Assembly (NCBI RefSeq): GCF_014697375.1
Contig: NZ_JACJRS010000006.1
Span: 33,333-97,332 of the forward strand
DNA length: 64,000 nt
DNA from: Phormidium sp. FACHB-1136
GTDB lineage: Bacteria > Cyanobacteriota > Cyanobacteriia > Phormidesmidales > Phormidesmidaceae
Direction of reading: 5' to 3'
Part shown: in pieces, positions 53,612-62,883 of the stretch
Layout of the letters: each line of letters begins with the position of its first letter
Position numbering within the stretch: position 1 is the first letter of the stretch
Notes under the pieces: generated by a model
Told to the model about the DNA's origin: nothing
Seen by the model: the letters and a program-made list of their open reading frames with translations, nothing else
The model's database searches: none
Position numbers and translations under genes: made by a program

Positions 53612-54532
53612 ATGGACTTAACCGCCGCTCTGCCCACCTTTGTCATTACCCTGCGCGAGGGGGTGGAAGCCGCCCTCGTCGTGGGCATTGTGCTGGCCTG
53701 CCTCGCCAAGGCCCAACGTCAGGCGCTTAACCGCTGGGTTTACCTGGGCGTGGTAGCGGGGCTGGTGGGCAGTGTGATGATCGGGGTGGCGTTGGGGTCT
53801 GGCTTGCAGCAACTTCAACAGGTGTTGCCCAACCTGCAAAGCATCATCAAACCCTTGCTGAATGTGTTGTTTGGGGCAGTGGCCATCATCATGCTGAGCT
53901 GGATGTTGTTGTGGATGACCCGCCAAGCCCGCAGCCTGAAGGGGGAAATCGAAGGCACCGTCCAATCGGCCCTGCAAGATAACCAAACCGCCGGATGGAG
54001 CCTGTTTAGCCTGATCTGCATTGCGGTGCTGCGGGAGGGCTTTGAAACGGTGCTGTTTGTGTTTACCAACGTGGAGGCCAGTGCCGCTGCCGCTGCGGGA
54101 GCCTTCGCCGGACTGCTGGGAGCCGCCCTAATTGGCCTCGCCCTCTTTCGCTGGGGGGTGCGGATTAACCTCAAGCAGTTTTTCCAGGTCATGGGTCTGC
54201 TGCTGCTGTTAATTGTGGGTGGTCTGGTGGTGTCGGTGTTCAAAAACCTCGATGCCGCCCTCGCCGCCATCAGCCAGCTCGATACCCAAACCCTTGACCT
54301 CTGCTTCTCCCAAACCTCCTGCGTCCTCGGCCCCCTGGTGTGGGATACCAGCGCAAGGTTGCCAGAGCGGCAATTCCCCGGCCTGATCCTCAAAACCCTG
54401 CTGGGCTATCGGGATCATCTCTACCTGGTGCAACTGCTGGCCTATGTCGGCTTTTGGATGATCGTGGGGGGGCGCTATTTCCGCAGCCTCAACCCCCTGC
54501 CCCCCGCCAAAGCCGCCCCCAGCAAGCCCTAA
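53612..54532 (+). CDS. FTR1-family iron permease
   Basis: This 306-residue membrane protein has about seven helices and two REGxE-type iron-binding motifs: FVITLREGVEAALVVGI near the N-terminus and AVLREGFETVLFVF near 147. These define the FTR1/EfeU high-affinity iron permease family. The loop LCFSQTSCVLG with two Cys is unusual and might be redox-sensitive or metal-binding. No ferroxidase (EfeO) or peroxidase (EfeB) gene is adjacent. It may act in iron uptake beside the FutB-type permease elsewhere in the window. Confidence 0.9.
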   Translation: MDLTAALPTFVITLREGVEAALVVGIVLACLAKAQRQALNRWVYLGVVAGLVGSVMIGVALGSGLQQLQQVLPNLQSIIKPLLNVLFGAVAIIMLSWMLLWMTRQARSLKGEIEGTVQSALQDNQTAGWSLFSLICIAVLREGFETVLFVFTNVEASAAAAAGAFAGLLGAALIGLALFRWGVRINLKQFFQVMGLLLLLIVGGLVVSVFKNLDAALAAISQLDTQTLDLCFSQTSCVLGPLVWDTSARLPERQFPGLILKTLLGYRDHLYLVQLLAYVGFWMIVGGRYFRSLNPLPPAKAAPSKP

Positions 54533-54629
54533 ATCCTGAGCAGGCTTTTCCCCAAGACTTTTTCCGTTTTCGGTGTTTGTGATTAAGACCTGTGTTATTC
54601 TAGTTGAGCACAATTAATCCGTGCGATAT

Positions 54630-54703
54630 CGGGGCGTAGCGCAGCTTGGTAGCGCACTACTTTGGGGTAGTAGGGGTCGTGGGTTCAAATCCCGCCGCTC
54701 CGA
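54630..54703 (+). tRNA. tRNA-Pro (GGG)
   Basis: The acceptor CGGGGCG pairs with CGCTCCG (one G-U). The D arm is AGCGCAGCTTGGTAGCGC, the anticodon stem CTACT/AGTAG surrounds TTGGGGT giving anticodon GGG, and the T arm is CGTGGGTTCAAATCCCGC. The discriminator is A and CCA is not encoded. It stands at the 3' end of the accessory operon described below, as a possible integration landmark. Confidence 0.94.
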
Positions 54704-54708
54704 TAGAC

Positions 54709-54736
54709 AAAAACCTCGCCGTTTGGCGGGGTTTTT
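54709..54736 (+). terminator. Terminator after tRNA-Pro
   Basis: AAAAACCTCGCC and GGCGGGGTTTTT pair around GTTT (one G-T), ending in a run of T. It is an intrinsic terminator for the tRNA, and read the other way it could also serve the opposite strand. Confidence 0.85.
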
Positions 54737-54748
54737 GCATTTTGAAAA

Positions 54749-54823
54749 GCATCACGTTGGAAAGCATCACGTTGGAAAGCATCACGTTGGAAAGCATCAC
54801 GTTGAAAGGCATCAGCTTGAAAA
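54749..54823 (+). repeat. 15-bp tandem repeat, five units
   Basis: The unit GCATCACGTTGGAAA occurs three times exactly, followed by two diverged units (GCATCACGTTGAAAG, GCATCAGCTTGAAAA). Units are contiguous, so this is a minisatellite and not a CRISPR. Confidence 0.9.
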
Positions 54824-54888
54824 GCAGCATGATCACGATTCTTCGGGCTGTTAGCTTCCTACAACCCTAGGTTTGGCATCGAGCCACC

Positions 54889-57594
54889 TCACCAAGGCTC
54901 GGAAAGCTTTTCAATCACATCCTGACGGGATAAGACCTCAGAACACAGCTCCCAGCGGTTTTGGTCGGGTTCGAGGGTGGTTTCGTAGCGCAGCTCGAAT
55001 TGATCGCGGGCTTGCTGGCGCAGGTGCATGTATTCATCCATCCTGTGTTCGAGGTTTTCGATGTCCTCAATCCAGTCGTCTTCGATGGTGTCGGGGAGGC
55101 CACCAAAGAGGTCGTAGCGGTCTTTCATGCGGCGAGAGAGGGCTTGGTAGACCTTGGCATCTTGGGTGTCGTGGTAGACCAGGTTGAGCATGTCCACGGT
55201 GGGACGGGCTTGGCCATAGCGTTTGATGCGGCCCAAGCGCTGCTCTAGACGGGCGGGGTTCCAGGGCAGGTCAACGTTGATTAGGGTGCCTAGGGTTTGC
55301 AGGTTTAGCCCTTCACAGGCCGCATCGGTGGCCACCATCAGGCGGATTTCGCGATCTGCGACCCGCGCCTTAAGTTTGTCCCGTTCGGTCGCAACGAACT
55401 CATGGCCCTTGAATAGGCCGCTCTTGCCCGTGCCTGCATAGACGCCGATGGGTTCTTGGGGCATGAGTTTGGCGAGTTCTGCCCCAATGAAGTAGGCGGT
55501 GTCGTAGTACTGGCTAAAGATGATGCAGCCATGCTCTAGCCAGGTCTTGCCTTCCGTGCGGTGCTGGGTGAGGAAATAGCGCACCGCCGCCAGCTTTGGG
55601 TCACGGGCTTCGGAGCGGGATAGCTCATCCACAATGGTCTGGAGGTGATGGATTTCCTCCTCCTCTAGGTCGTTCAGGATGCTGTTGATCAGGGGCAGTT
55701 GTTCCTCCTCTTCGGGGGCTTGGCGGTCGAGCATCTTTTGAGCTGTCTTTTGCCCGGAGGCAAAGCTGGAGCAAATGCGTTGCAGCAGGAGGGATTTCAT
55801 CAGCCCAGCGGCTTTCGTGCGTTTGCGAAGGGCCGTGGTAAAGGCTTCGGCAGCTTCGTAGGCCAAGCTGAAGGGCAAATTGGTCATCAGCCCTAGCCCA
55901 CTGAAATCCAGGCCGGGATACGCCTGGTGGGAAGCGTCGGGGTCGGGGTGAATCTTGACCGCTATTTTTTCTAAAAGTCCGGCCTCTTCTAAGGTTTGGC
56001 GGCGACGTAGGACGGTGTGGCGCAGGATGGGGTTGTGGGTTTTGAAGAACTCTGGATCTAGGGCTTGCCCTAGCGCCTGCTGATCTAAGAAGCCCAGGGA
56101 ACCAAACCCCCGATCTGTGAAAAAGCTTTGCTCCGGTAGATCCAGGGAGAGGCGTAGGCTCAGAAACAGCGCATCTTCGCTGGCGGGGGGAAAGGGGGTT
56201 TTGATCCAATCCCAGGCTTGGTGTTCGGTGCTGGGCCGCTCGTCGCCTTTGACGATGGGCAGCGCTTTTTGACAATCCACCCAACGGCTAACGTACTCGC
56301 GTCCCAACACAAAATCGACGCCACCGTTGAGAATTTTGAGCAGATCCCAGAGTTCTTCAACATCGGTTTGGATGGGTGTGGCGGTGCCCAACAGCAGGTT
56401 GCGGGTGCGGGGGGCCACCTTCAGCATGAAGTCGAGCAGGTTGTTGCAGTCTCGCTGCTTTGCCCCCAAACCACCCCGGCGGCGGGCCTTGTGGGCTTCA
56501 TCTAGCACAAGGGTGCCGTAGCGACGCTCTAGCAGGCGTTGGCGTTCTGCCGAGTCTTGGAAAATTAGCCCGGTGGAGACAATCGCAATCCGGAACGGAC
56601 AACGGGCGATGTCTTCCGGCCCACGGGTTTTGATGATGTGCCCCTTGGGGTCGATCCACACTTTTTTGTTGGATGACCACACAGCGCTGGGGATGCCCAG
56701 CTTATCCGCCAGTTCTACCTGCCATTGCAGGGTGAGGGTAGAGGGGCAGAGGATCAGCACTGGCCCATCGTCGAGTAGGGCGGAGGTCATGGCGCTGGCG
56801 GCCAGGGAGAGGGTTTTGCCCACGCCCACTTCATCGGCCAGCAGTAGGCGAGCTTTGCCGTAGGTTTCTCGATGCTGCAAGAATAGGGTGACAAAGGAAC
56901 GCTGCCAGGGCTGGAGCTGTTCGCCGCCCCGATAGATGGGGCTTTCGGCTAGGGCCGCAGCGGGCAGGTCGGTGGGGGCCACCTCAGGGAAGCGAATTTC
57001 CCGCCGTTGGGCAATCCGTTTGACCTCTTCAACAATGGCATCGGGCAGGGGGTAGGCATCGGGCCAGAGGGCATCAAATTCCTCCTCCACCCAGGCCACA
57101 CCCTCTGGGGAGGGATCTTCCCAGAGAATTTCGTAGTTGTGGGCAAAGGCACTGCGGGTTTCGTTAGTGGAGCCGAGGAAGCTGGTCTTGGTGCCATCGG
57201 CGGCTTCGATCACCCCAGCTTTGCCGTGGATGAAGACCCGATCTTTGGGCACCACCCGAATCTCAATGCTGCCGCTGGTGAGCAGGTCGTACAGGTAGCG
57301 ATAGCGGTCTCGGTGGAGCAATGCTTCCATTTCGCAGTCCACTTGGTTCCAGCGCTCTTTAAGGAACCTATCGCGGGCGTATTTTGAAACGGTGACATCG
57401 CCAATATCTAGCTCGCTGTTGCAGATAATCTGCACCCTGGGAATGCCGATCACCGCTTCCCCCACCAGCTCGAAGATGGAGCTGCGGAAGTAACCCGCAA
57501 TGCGTTTATAAGACTTAGCCCCCTGGAGCCGATCTCTCAGAAAGGCATGGTCGAGGCGCTGGCGGCGGGAGGAAAAGCGGTTGATGGTGCTCAT
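54889..57594 (-). CDS. Phospholipase D-like / SNF2-type helicase, presumed phage defence
   Basis: The N-terminus of this 901-residue protein is a phospholipase D-like nuclease domain with one HKD half-motif: His-Lys at 123-125 (IHGKAG) and GSTN at 141-144. A superfamily 2 SNF2-like helicase follows: Walker A LLADEVGVGKTLSL (about 257), DEAH in LVLDEAHKARRR (about 375), GTATPIQT, and the C-terminal lobe with VATDAACEGLNLQ and RLEQRLGRIKRYGQ. This PLD-helicase combination recurs in anti-phage loci with DNA methylases. Its start lies 4 bases after the Uma2 stop, so it is the last gene of the presumed operon. Nuclease activity is inferred; PLD enzymes usually dimerise when only one HKD is present. 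Confidence 0.85.
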   Translation of the reverse strand: MSTINRFSSRRQRLDHAFLRDRLQGAKSYKRIAGYFRSSIFELVGEAVIGIPRVQIICNSELDIGDVTVSKYARDRFLKERWNQVDCEMEALLHRDRYRYLYDLLTSGSIEIRVVPKDRVFIHGKAGVIEAADGTKTSFLGSTNETRSAFAHNYEILWEDPSPEGVAWVEEEFDALWPDAYPLPDAIVEEVKRIAQRREIRFPEVAPTDLPAAALAESPIYRGGEQLQPWQRSFVTLFLQHRETYGKARLLLADEVGVGKTLSLAASAMTSALLDDGPVLILCPSTLTLQWQVELADKLGIPSAVWSSNKKVWIDPKGHIIKTRGPEDIARCPFRIAIVSTGLIFQDSAERQRLLERRYGTLVLDEAHKARRRGGLGAKQRDCNNLLDFMLKVAPRTRNLLLGTATPIQTDVEELWDLLKILNGGVDFVLGREYVSRWVDCQKALPIVKGDERPSTEHQAWDWIKTPFPPASEDALFLSLRLSLDLPEQSFFTDRGFGSLGFLDQQALGQALDPEFFKTHNPILRHTVLRRRQTLEEAGLLEKIAVKIHPDPDASHQAYPGLDFSGLGLMTNLPFSLAYEAAEAFTTALRKRTKAAGLMKSLLLQRICSSFASGQKTAQKMLDRQAPEEEEQLPLINSILNDLEEEEIHHLQTIVDELSRSEARDPKLAAVRYFLTQHRTEGKTWLEHGCIIFSQYYDTAYFIGAELAKLMPQEPIGVYAGTGKSGLFKGHEFVATERDKLKARVADREIRLMVATDAACEGLNLQTLGTLINVDLPWNPARLEQRLGRIKRYGQARPTVDMLNLVYHDTQDAKVYQALSRRMKDRYDLFGGLPDTIEDDWIEDIENLEHRMDEYMHLRQQARDQFELRYETTLEPDQNRWELCSEVLSRQDVIEKLSEPW

Positions 57595-57598
57595 GGCC

Positions 57599-58165
57599 TT
57601 AGGCTGGCAGGGTTAACCAGGCAAACACATCGGCGGCGGCGAGGGCCAAGGTCACCTCAGGCAGCACGGGCAATGGCTCTGGGCCTTGGTAGAGTTTCAC
57701 TCGTGATTCTGGAAAAACCACCAAAATGCTCTCGGTGGCTGGATCGACCAGCCAGCCCAGTTCGGTGCCGTGCTCTGCGCTGTGCAGGAGCTTGGCCAGT
57801 ACCAGGGTTTGGGGCTGTTCTGGCGACAAAATTTCAATCGCCCAGTCGGGATGAAGGTCAAAGCGGTTGGCTACACGCCCCGATGGCTGGCGGGGGATGC
57901 GCGACCACCGAAACACCGCTACATCTGGCACAACGGTGGCCCCACCATAGACACAGCGCAATTCTGGAAAGGCGTAGGCAACCTGAGCGGACTGGGCGAC
58001 GGCATTAATCACCTTCAACAGTTCGCCTTGGAGAATGCTGTGTTCGCCTTGGGGCATGGGCTTTTGAATCATTTGACCGTTGATCAATTCGCTGGCGGGT
58101 TTGGTTTCGGGCTGTAGTAGAAAATCTTCCAGCGTTAACGGTTGCAAGGGTATTTGTACCATCAT
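57599..58165 (-). CDS. Uma2-family endonuclease-like protein (DUF820)
   Basis: This 188-residue protein has the PD-(D/E)XK core: ASELINGQMIQKPMPQGEHS, VVPDVAVFRW and HPDWAIEILSPEQP, where Asp and Glu would bind metal. Uma2 proteins are expanded in cyanobacteria and their role is unclear. Here it sits between the Fic and helicase genes on the same strand, 4 bases from the helicase, which suggests recruitment into the operon. Either of two adjacent ATGs may start it. Confidence 0.88.
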   Translation of the reverse strand: MMVQIPLQPLTLEDFLLQPETKPASELINGQMIQKPMPQGEHSILQGELLKVINAVAQSAQVAYAFPELRCVYGGATVVPDVAVFRWSRIPRQPSGRVANRFDLHPDWAIEILSPEQPQTLVLAKLLHSAEHGTELGWLVDPATESILVVFPESRVKLYQGPEPLPVLPEVTLALAAADVFAWLTLPA

Positions 58166-58251
58166 GCTTCCCAAAAATACACCGAGAGCTTACACAGAGA
58201 GCGCAGCAAAATTAGTTGACTTTTGGAGAAAGGGGCGGTGCTAAACGTTCA

Positions 58252-59403
58252 TTAATCGCCATAGGCAATTTCTAGAATTCTAGGTGCAAAGTAGATTCTC
58301 GGACGTTCTAAAATATCAGACTCAACCACAATTTGAGCATTGACTAAGCGATCTACATCGGAACGGGCTGTATTGTAATGAACATTACAGATAGAGGCCA
58401 CTTGGGGCACACTGATAGCCGGGGATTCAAACAAGTGATCGATCAGTTTATTCAAGCGCACGTTGCCACCAGCCTGGGAGAGGCTTTCCATATACTGGCT
58501 CCGTAAGGTCAAAAGCTGCTCAAATCGATAGAGTGCATCTTTAGACTGTTCGATGGTGCCCCGGAGACAGAACGTAATCCAATTCAACCAGTCATTACGG
58601 GTGCTGACCCGATACAGTCCTTCAATGTACTCATCTTTATATTTGTCGAAGAATGAGCTGAGGTAAATCCAGGGTTTATTCAGCTTACAGTTTTGGTAAA
58701 TCATCAGCGATAGCAAAAGTCGTCCGACTCGACCATTGCCATCCAGAAAAGGATGGATAGTTTCAAATTGATAATGCACCATAAAGCAAAAGATCAACGG
58801 ATCAATCTCATGCTCTTGATGAATGAATTTCTCTAGCCAGTCGAGACAAGGCATGACCTGATGGGGAGGGGGTGGAATAAAACGTCGATCTGAGCCAATG
58901 TGAACCTGGGAACGGCGGAAATTACCCGGATCTCGTTGCGCTCCTCGTACCCCTGAGAGCAGCGTCCTGTGCATATCTCGGATGAAATTGAGGCTAATGG
59001 GTCTAGACTCCAAAGCCTGAATAGCGGATTCTAACGCCGTACTGTAGTTCAACACTTCACGCCAAGCATTCACCGGATCGTGGGCAGACTTAGGCTCCCT
59101 AGGCTCTATTTCAAACAATAGGAGCTGTTGAGGGGTGGCGTAGGTTCCTTCCAAACTGGAAGACCGTAGAGCTTCCCGGCGTTGGAGTGGACGCAGGAGG
59201 AGGTTGTAATTCGGCATAAATCGACCCACGCCGTCCAGCCGAGCGAGGGCTTCCCGTGCCTCGACCAAGAGAGGCCACAGTGGATCCGGTACCTGCCAGC
59301 GATTCGGCAAAGGGGCTGGTATGAAGGCCCAGTCCTCGTCATCCCGAACGGTGATGGCCCACAGTTCACCGGGGGCATTATCTGTGAAAGCAGACCGATT
59401 CAA
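58252..59403 (-). CDS. Fic-domain protein (class II, self-inhibited)
   Basis: This 383-residue Fic protein has the full active-site motif HPFLDGNGRVGR (217-228), so AMP transfer should be possible. An inhibitory helix motif SSSLEG (81-86), Ser-x-x-x-Glu-Gly, lies N-terminal to it, as in class II Fic enzymes. The C-terminus has a winged-helix-like domain (ISVPQVASICNVHYNTARSDVDRLVNAQIV). No separate antitoxin is needed. The start is TTG with GAGGGGAT upstream, since no ATG precedes the domain. It lies between methylase and Uma2 genes with gaps of about 130 and 86 bases. Confidence 0.9.
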   Translation of the reverse strand: MNRSAFTDNAPGELWAITVRDDEDWAFIPAPLPNRWQVPDPLWPLLVEAREALARLDGVGRFMPNYNLLLRPLQRREALRSSSLEGTYATPQQLLLFEIEPREPKSAHDPVNAWREVLNYSTALESAIQALESRPISLNFIRDMHRTLLSGVRGAQRDPGNFRRSQVHIGSDRRFIPPPPHQVMPCLDWLEKFIHQEHEIDPLIFCFMVHYQFETIHPFLDGNGRVGRLLLSLMIYQNCKLNKPWIYLSSFFDKYKDEYIEGLYRVSTRNDWLNWITFCLRGTIEQSKDALYRFEQLLTLRSQYMESLSQAGGNVRLNKLIDHLFESPAISVPQVASICNVHYNTARSDVDRLVNAQIVVESDILERPRIYFAPRILEIAYGD

Positions 59404-59533
59404 GATTGATTTATCCCCTCAATATTGCAATTACCCAGCTTGAATTTCAATTTTACACCCATTTTTGAAATTCAGCATCCGCGAATTGCAATGGGTTGCC
59501 CTCGCCAGCGCAGGAGGGCACAGCCGATGGTTA
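59404..59533. other. Short spacer inside the presumed operon
   Basis: 130 bases between the methylase stop and the Fic start. AT-rich near the Fic start; an internal promoter for fic is possible but not identifiable. Confidence 0.3.
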
Positions 59534-62500
59534 TCATCCTAGGCGCTGGTTTTGGATGAGGTCGCGCAGCACACGGGCGGCACTCGCTTCATCGGGACGA
59601 TGCTCATCCAGGCGTTTGGCCAGGTAGTCGGCGAGTTCTACGGCGAGTTGGCGCTGGGTGGTGTCGCCGTAGTAGTTGGGGATGTTGAGGCTGAGGTGGG
59701 CCAATACCGCATCGCTGTCGAGGTCGTTCACCAGTTCCATCAGGGCATAGAGGACGGCCCGTAGGACGGTTTGATGCAACTGGGAGCCTTCGCCCATTTC
59801 GGCGCGGCCAAATTCTAGGGCGGTTTTGAGGCGGGCGTGGTTGGCCCGTTGGTCGCCCATCAGTACCTTAAAGTCTTTGACCTTAAAGGCTTTGGCAAAG
59901 TTTTGGTAGTTGTCTAGCTTTTGGTTGCCACGGGCCTCTAGGTCTACCATTTTGAGGTAAAAGCGCTCGGCCCCACTGAGTTTGTGCCAGTGGCCTTTGT
60001 CGATGCCCTGGGGAACAAGGCATTGGTTGGCGGTATCCACCGCAAATTTAATTAGGTCATCCACAAAGGTGACTTTGCCTTTGACTCTGGGGCGAATGGC
60101 TTCGGTGGTCATGTCGCGTCCGTCGATGGTGGCATAGCGGGTGAGCACGCGCAGGGCCGCAGCATAGCCCGCCATTTGAATATCCGCATCTTCAAACACG
60201 TTTTCGTCGCGGTATAGTCCTTTGGCCTGCTGGTTTAGGCCCGTTAGGGTTTCTACCTGATTCTCGACTTCTTCTTGTAAGTCCCAGGCCAGATCATCGC
60301 GGGTTGTTTTTTCTTGCCCAAGTCGTTTGCGGCATATCAATAAAACCGTACCCTTGACATGGCTACCATCTCGAATCGCACTATCTGTTTCTGTTGCGAC
60401 GTACCAAGCAGCAGTAACTTGCAGACCAGAGGCCCATACAATATTGGCCATGTCAGCCCAAATAGCCTCAGCGTTGTGAGTAAACATAATGACCTGTATG
60501 CCATTTTCGGCCATACACTCAGTCATTCGCTTGTAAGCAGCAACCATATCTTGACGGAAGTTCTCATCTTGCCCCTGAATTGCCAGAGAACGCCGCCCAT
60601 CCCATACCCAGGTTGAAAAGCCAGGGGGAGGATCCTTACGCAGCCAAGCAACAAAATAATCAAGAATTTCTTCATATTTTACGGCATCACCATAGGGTGG
60701 ATCAGTAATAAAAATATCACTCTGAACCTGAATCTTGTCTGCACTGGAAGAATCTACCTTTGAAGTGCCAGATATAGGAGAATGCTTAATTTTTTTATCC
60801 AGAACTGATAGTAGATCTCCAGTAGAACGAACACCAAAGTTGTATAGAGTATTTAGCGCTTGATTATAAAACACATTTGAAGTGCTATTACTTGCACCTC
60901 CTATTTGTTTGCCTTTGCCATCTTTTGAAATTCTCGCTGAGGAGGTAGTCCATCTACTTAGCTTGCTCCCAAAATCTAATATGCCTGCAAATTTTACTGC
61001 CAGGGCTTCATCATGCAGATGACTTTTAATAATTGCAAGTGTCAATAGATGTCTTGGCACAAATAAATGGTGCCAATAAGTCCATCCACGAGATCTAATC
61101 AAATCCTGACCCTGATATCGGGGAGGCCCACCAATCTCAATTCGCATATCTGGTATCCAGCCTGAAGACTGCCAATCCCTAAGGTGTTTAGCAACATAAT
61201 CTTTGACTTTCTTCTCTCGATTTAAGTCTTCTCTCGAAATTGAGCGAAATTCATAAATATCCCTTTTAGTGGAATCTCTTGACTTCACCCATTGAATACA
61301 ATACAAGCGTTCATGTAGCAAGTCATCTGGGTGAGGCACGAAATCATGCTTATCCCACTTTCTTAGTTGATTTTCAGTTGTTCCGTCAGAAGTTCGATAG
61401 TCGCCTCGAAGCGTTGATAGCTTTGTCTTATAAGTTATGCCATCAACCTTATGGACAAGATTCGCTTCTTCATACTTGCTATCTCTGCCAATTGTCCCTG
61501 TCTCAGCCGCTTTCATAGCTTCAGGACTGACATCACTTAAAATTTCTATGTCATAGCGCTTGTTGACTGGATCAGGTACTAATTTAGCGATAACCCTATA
61601 GCCCTTGCTGATGACTAAACTTGGTAATAAAGGCACCATCCATCCCGTTTGCGGACAGCGCACCTCCACACAATATAAAAACACCTTAGCCCGCCACCCA
61701 TTACCATCCGTTTCCACGCCCAAACGGTCAATTTCTGCCTGAACTTTTTCCACTAATGCCTTTTGCTCTTGGGCCAGCTTTTCTCGGCTTTCTGCCGAAC
61801 CACCCACAATGTTAAACGCGCCCCACGTCAACATACAGGCAATCGGGTTTAGGTCAGAGGCATACACATCGCACCCCAACCGCGCCGCCTCAAACGGTAT
61901 TTGGCCCGACCCACAAAAGGTATCCGCCACCTTGGGCCGATGGCCAAAGCGCATAATTCCCAACTGCTCCACCAGTTCAGGAAACGAGTGGGCCGCTGTG
62001 CCCAAATGCTCGTTCACCGCCTCCCAAATATGGTCATGCACCCTGTCCATCACTTCTTCAGGACGGTAGGCTTTATCTACCCAATCCCGATAGGAAGCCG
62101 TTGGCAACAGTTGCACCTCCAGCCGCCGTTTATCCAGTTCGCTAAGGTCGGCTCGCCAGGTTACTTTAATACCCTTATAGGCCGGATCACTCCAATCTAT
62201 CGGGCTAGATCGGGGCAACATCCCCGCCGGGGAAGCCTCAAAATAATCCTCAATATTGGCAATAGCCAGCGTTTCTAAAATTTCCTTGGGCTTGGGCCGA
62301 CGCTTCCACCGCACCGCAAAGGATTCGGCATCCATCGCCATCAGTTTTTCAAAAATTTCTAGATCGCGGCTGGGGTTATCCGTCGCAGGCAGCAAACAGC
62401 CCAAAATACACGCCTTATTCAAAATCAACGGCTTGCGGCCCTTCCAATAGCTACCCAGTGCCGTCAGCGTTTTGCCAGACCCCGCCATCTGTTCCTTATA

Positions 62501-62605
62501 GGCTTCCGCCGACAGCTTTTGCACAGGCAATAATTTTTCAATCAAAGCCGGGGCATCTTTCAACGAAAACGGCGTAACAGAATTAGGCATGGGTACAGTG
62601 CTCAA
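59534..62605 (-). CDS. DUF1156 adenine-specific DNA methylase
   Basis: This 1023-residue DNA methylase has its AdoMet site in VADTFCGSGQIPFEAARLGC, followed by DVYASDLNPIACM (about 224-256). Its catalytic motif is DPPYGDAVKYEEILDYF (about 635), typical of N6-adenine methylases. The N-terminal region (KACILGCLLPATDNP and later) matches DUF1156. I recall DUF1156 methylases mainly from DISARM-like anti-phage loci beside PLD helicases. The TTG start at 62605 has AAGGAT 6-7 bases upstream and overlaps the RelE stop (TTGA); an ATG 15 bases downstream is the alternative. Mid-gene sequence (about 60,300-61,600) is AT-richer than the ends, hinting at a mosaic specificity region. Confidence 0.9.
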   Translation of the reverse strand: MSTVPMPNSVTPFSLKDAPALIEKLLPVQKLSAEAYKEQMAGSGKTLTALGSYWKGRKPLILNKACILGCLLPATDNPSRDLEIFEKLMAMDAESFAVRWKRRPKPKEILETLAIANIEDYFEASPAGMLPRSSPIDWSDPAYKGIKVTWRADLSELDKRRLEVQLLPTASYRDWVDKAYRPEEVMDRVHDHIWEAVNEHLGTAAHSFPELVEQLGIMRFGHRPKVADTFCGSGQIPFEAARLGCDVYASDLNPIACMLTWGAFNIVGGSAESREKLAQEQKALVEKVQAEIDRLGVETDGNGWRAKVFLYCVEVRCPQTGWMVPLLPSLVISKGYRVIAKLVPDPVNKRYDIEILSDVSPEAMKAAETGTIGRDSKYEEANLVHKVDGITYKTKLSTLRGDYRTSDGTTENQLRKWDKHDFVPHPDDLLHERLYCIQWVKSRDSTKRDIYEFRSISREDLNREKKVKDYVAKHLRDWQSSGWIPDMRIEIGGPPRYQGQDLIRSRGWTYWHHLFVPRHLLTLAIIKSHLHDEALAVKFAGILDFGSKLSRWTTSSARISKDGKGKQIGGASNSTSNVFYNQALNTLYNFGVRSTGDLLSVLDKKIKHSPISGTSKVDSSSADKIQVQSDIFITDPPYGDAVKYEEILDYFVAWLRKDPPPGFSTWVWDGRRSLAIQGQDENFRQDMVAAYKRMTECMAENGIQVIMFTHNAEAIWADMANIVWASGLQVTAAWYVATETDSAIRDGSHVKGTVLLICRKRLGQEKTTRDDLAWDLQEEVENQVETLTGLNQQAKGLYRDENVFEDADIQMAGYAAALRVLTRYATIDGRDMTTEAIRPRVKGKVTFVDDLIKFAVDTANQCLVPQGIDKGHWHKLSGAERFYLKMVDLEARGNQKLDNYQNFAKAFKVKDFKVLMGDQRANHARLKTALEFGRAEMGEGSQLHQTVLRAVLYALMELVNDLDSDAVLAHLSLNIPNYYGDTTQRQLAVELADYLAKRLDEHRPDEASAARVLRDLIQNQRLG

Positions 62606-62868
62606 GAGTTATCCTTATAAATTTCTCTGCGATGCTTACATTGCAGTATTTCTATTCTTAAGTCCGCATCAAAAATTTCATATCTAATGCGATAGTTTCC
62701 GACTCTAAGCCGATATTGAAAATCATACCCTTTTAGCTTAACCACCCCGACAGGCCGAGGCTCTGACTTAAGCAGTACGATTTTTTCTATAACCTTGGCT
62801 TTTATCGTGGTGGGCAATCGGTTAATTTGTTTTTGCACAGACTTGGCAATAAAGACAGAGTAAGGCAT
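62602..62868 (-). CDS. relE: RelE-family toxin
   Basis: This 88-residue protein has the complete RelE core: MPYSVFIAKSVQKQINRLPT, then IVLLKSEPRPVGVVKLKGYD, YRLRVGNYRIRYEI and ILQCKHRREIYKD. Basic residues for mRNA cleavage on the ribosome are present. The antitoxin gene lies 15 bases upstream. Its stop overlaps the TTG of the DNA methylase, linking the addiction pair to the defence operon. Confidence 0.9.
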   Translation of the reverse strand: MPYSVFIAKSVQKQINRLPTTIKAKVIEKIVLLKSEPRPVGVVKLKGYDFQYRLRVGNYRIRYEIFDADLRIEILQCKHRREIYKDNS

Positions 62869-62883
62869 TGTCAAAACCCATGC

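Noticed and set aside
54749..54823. Regular 15-bp repeats that might be a CRISPR
   Set aside because: The units are contiguous with no spacers and are too short; this is a minisatellite.
54621..54870. Open frames crossing tRNA-Pro and the minisatellite (GRGFKSRRSD-type translation)
   Set aside because: They translate the tRNA T arm and the repeats and are not genes.
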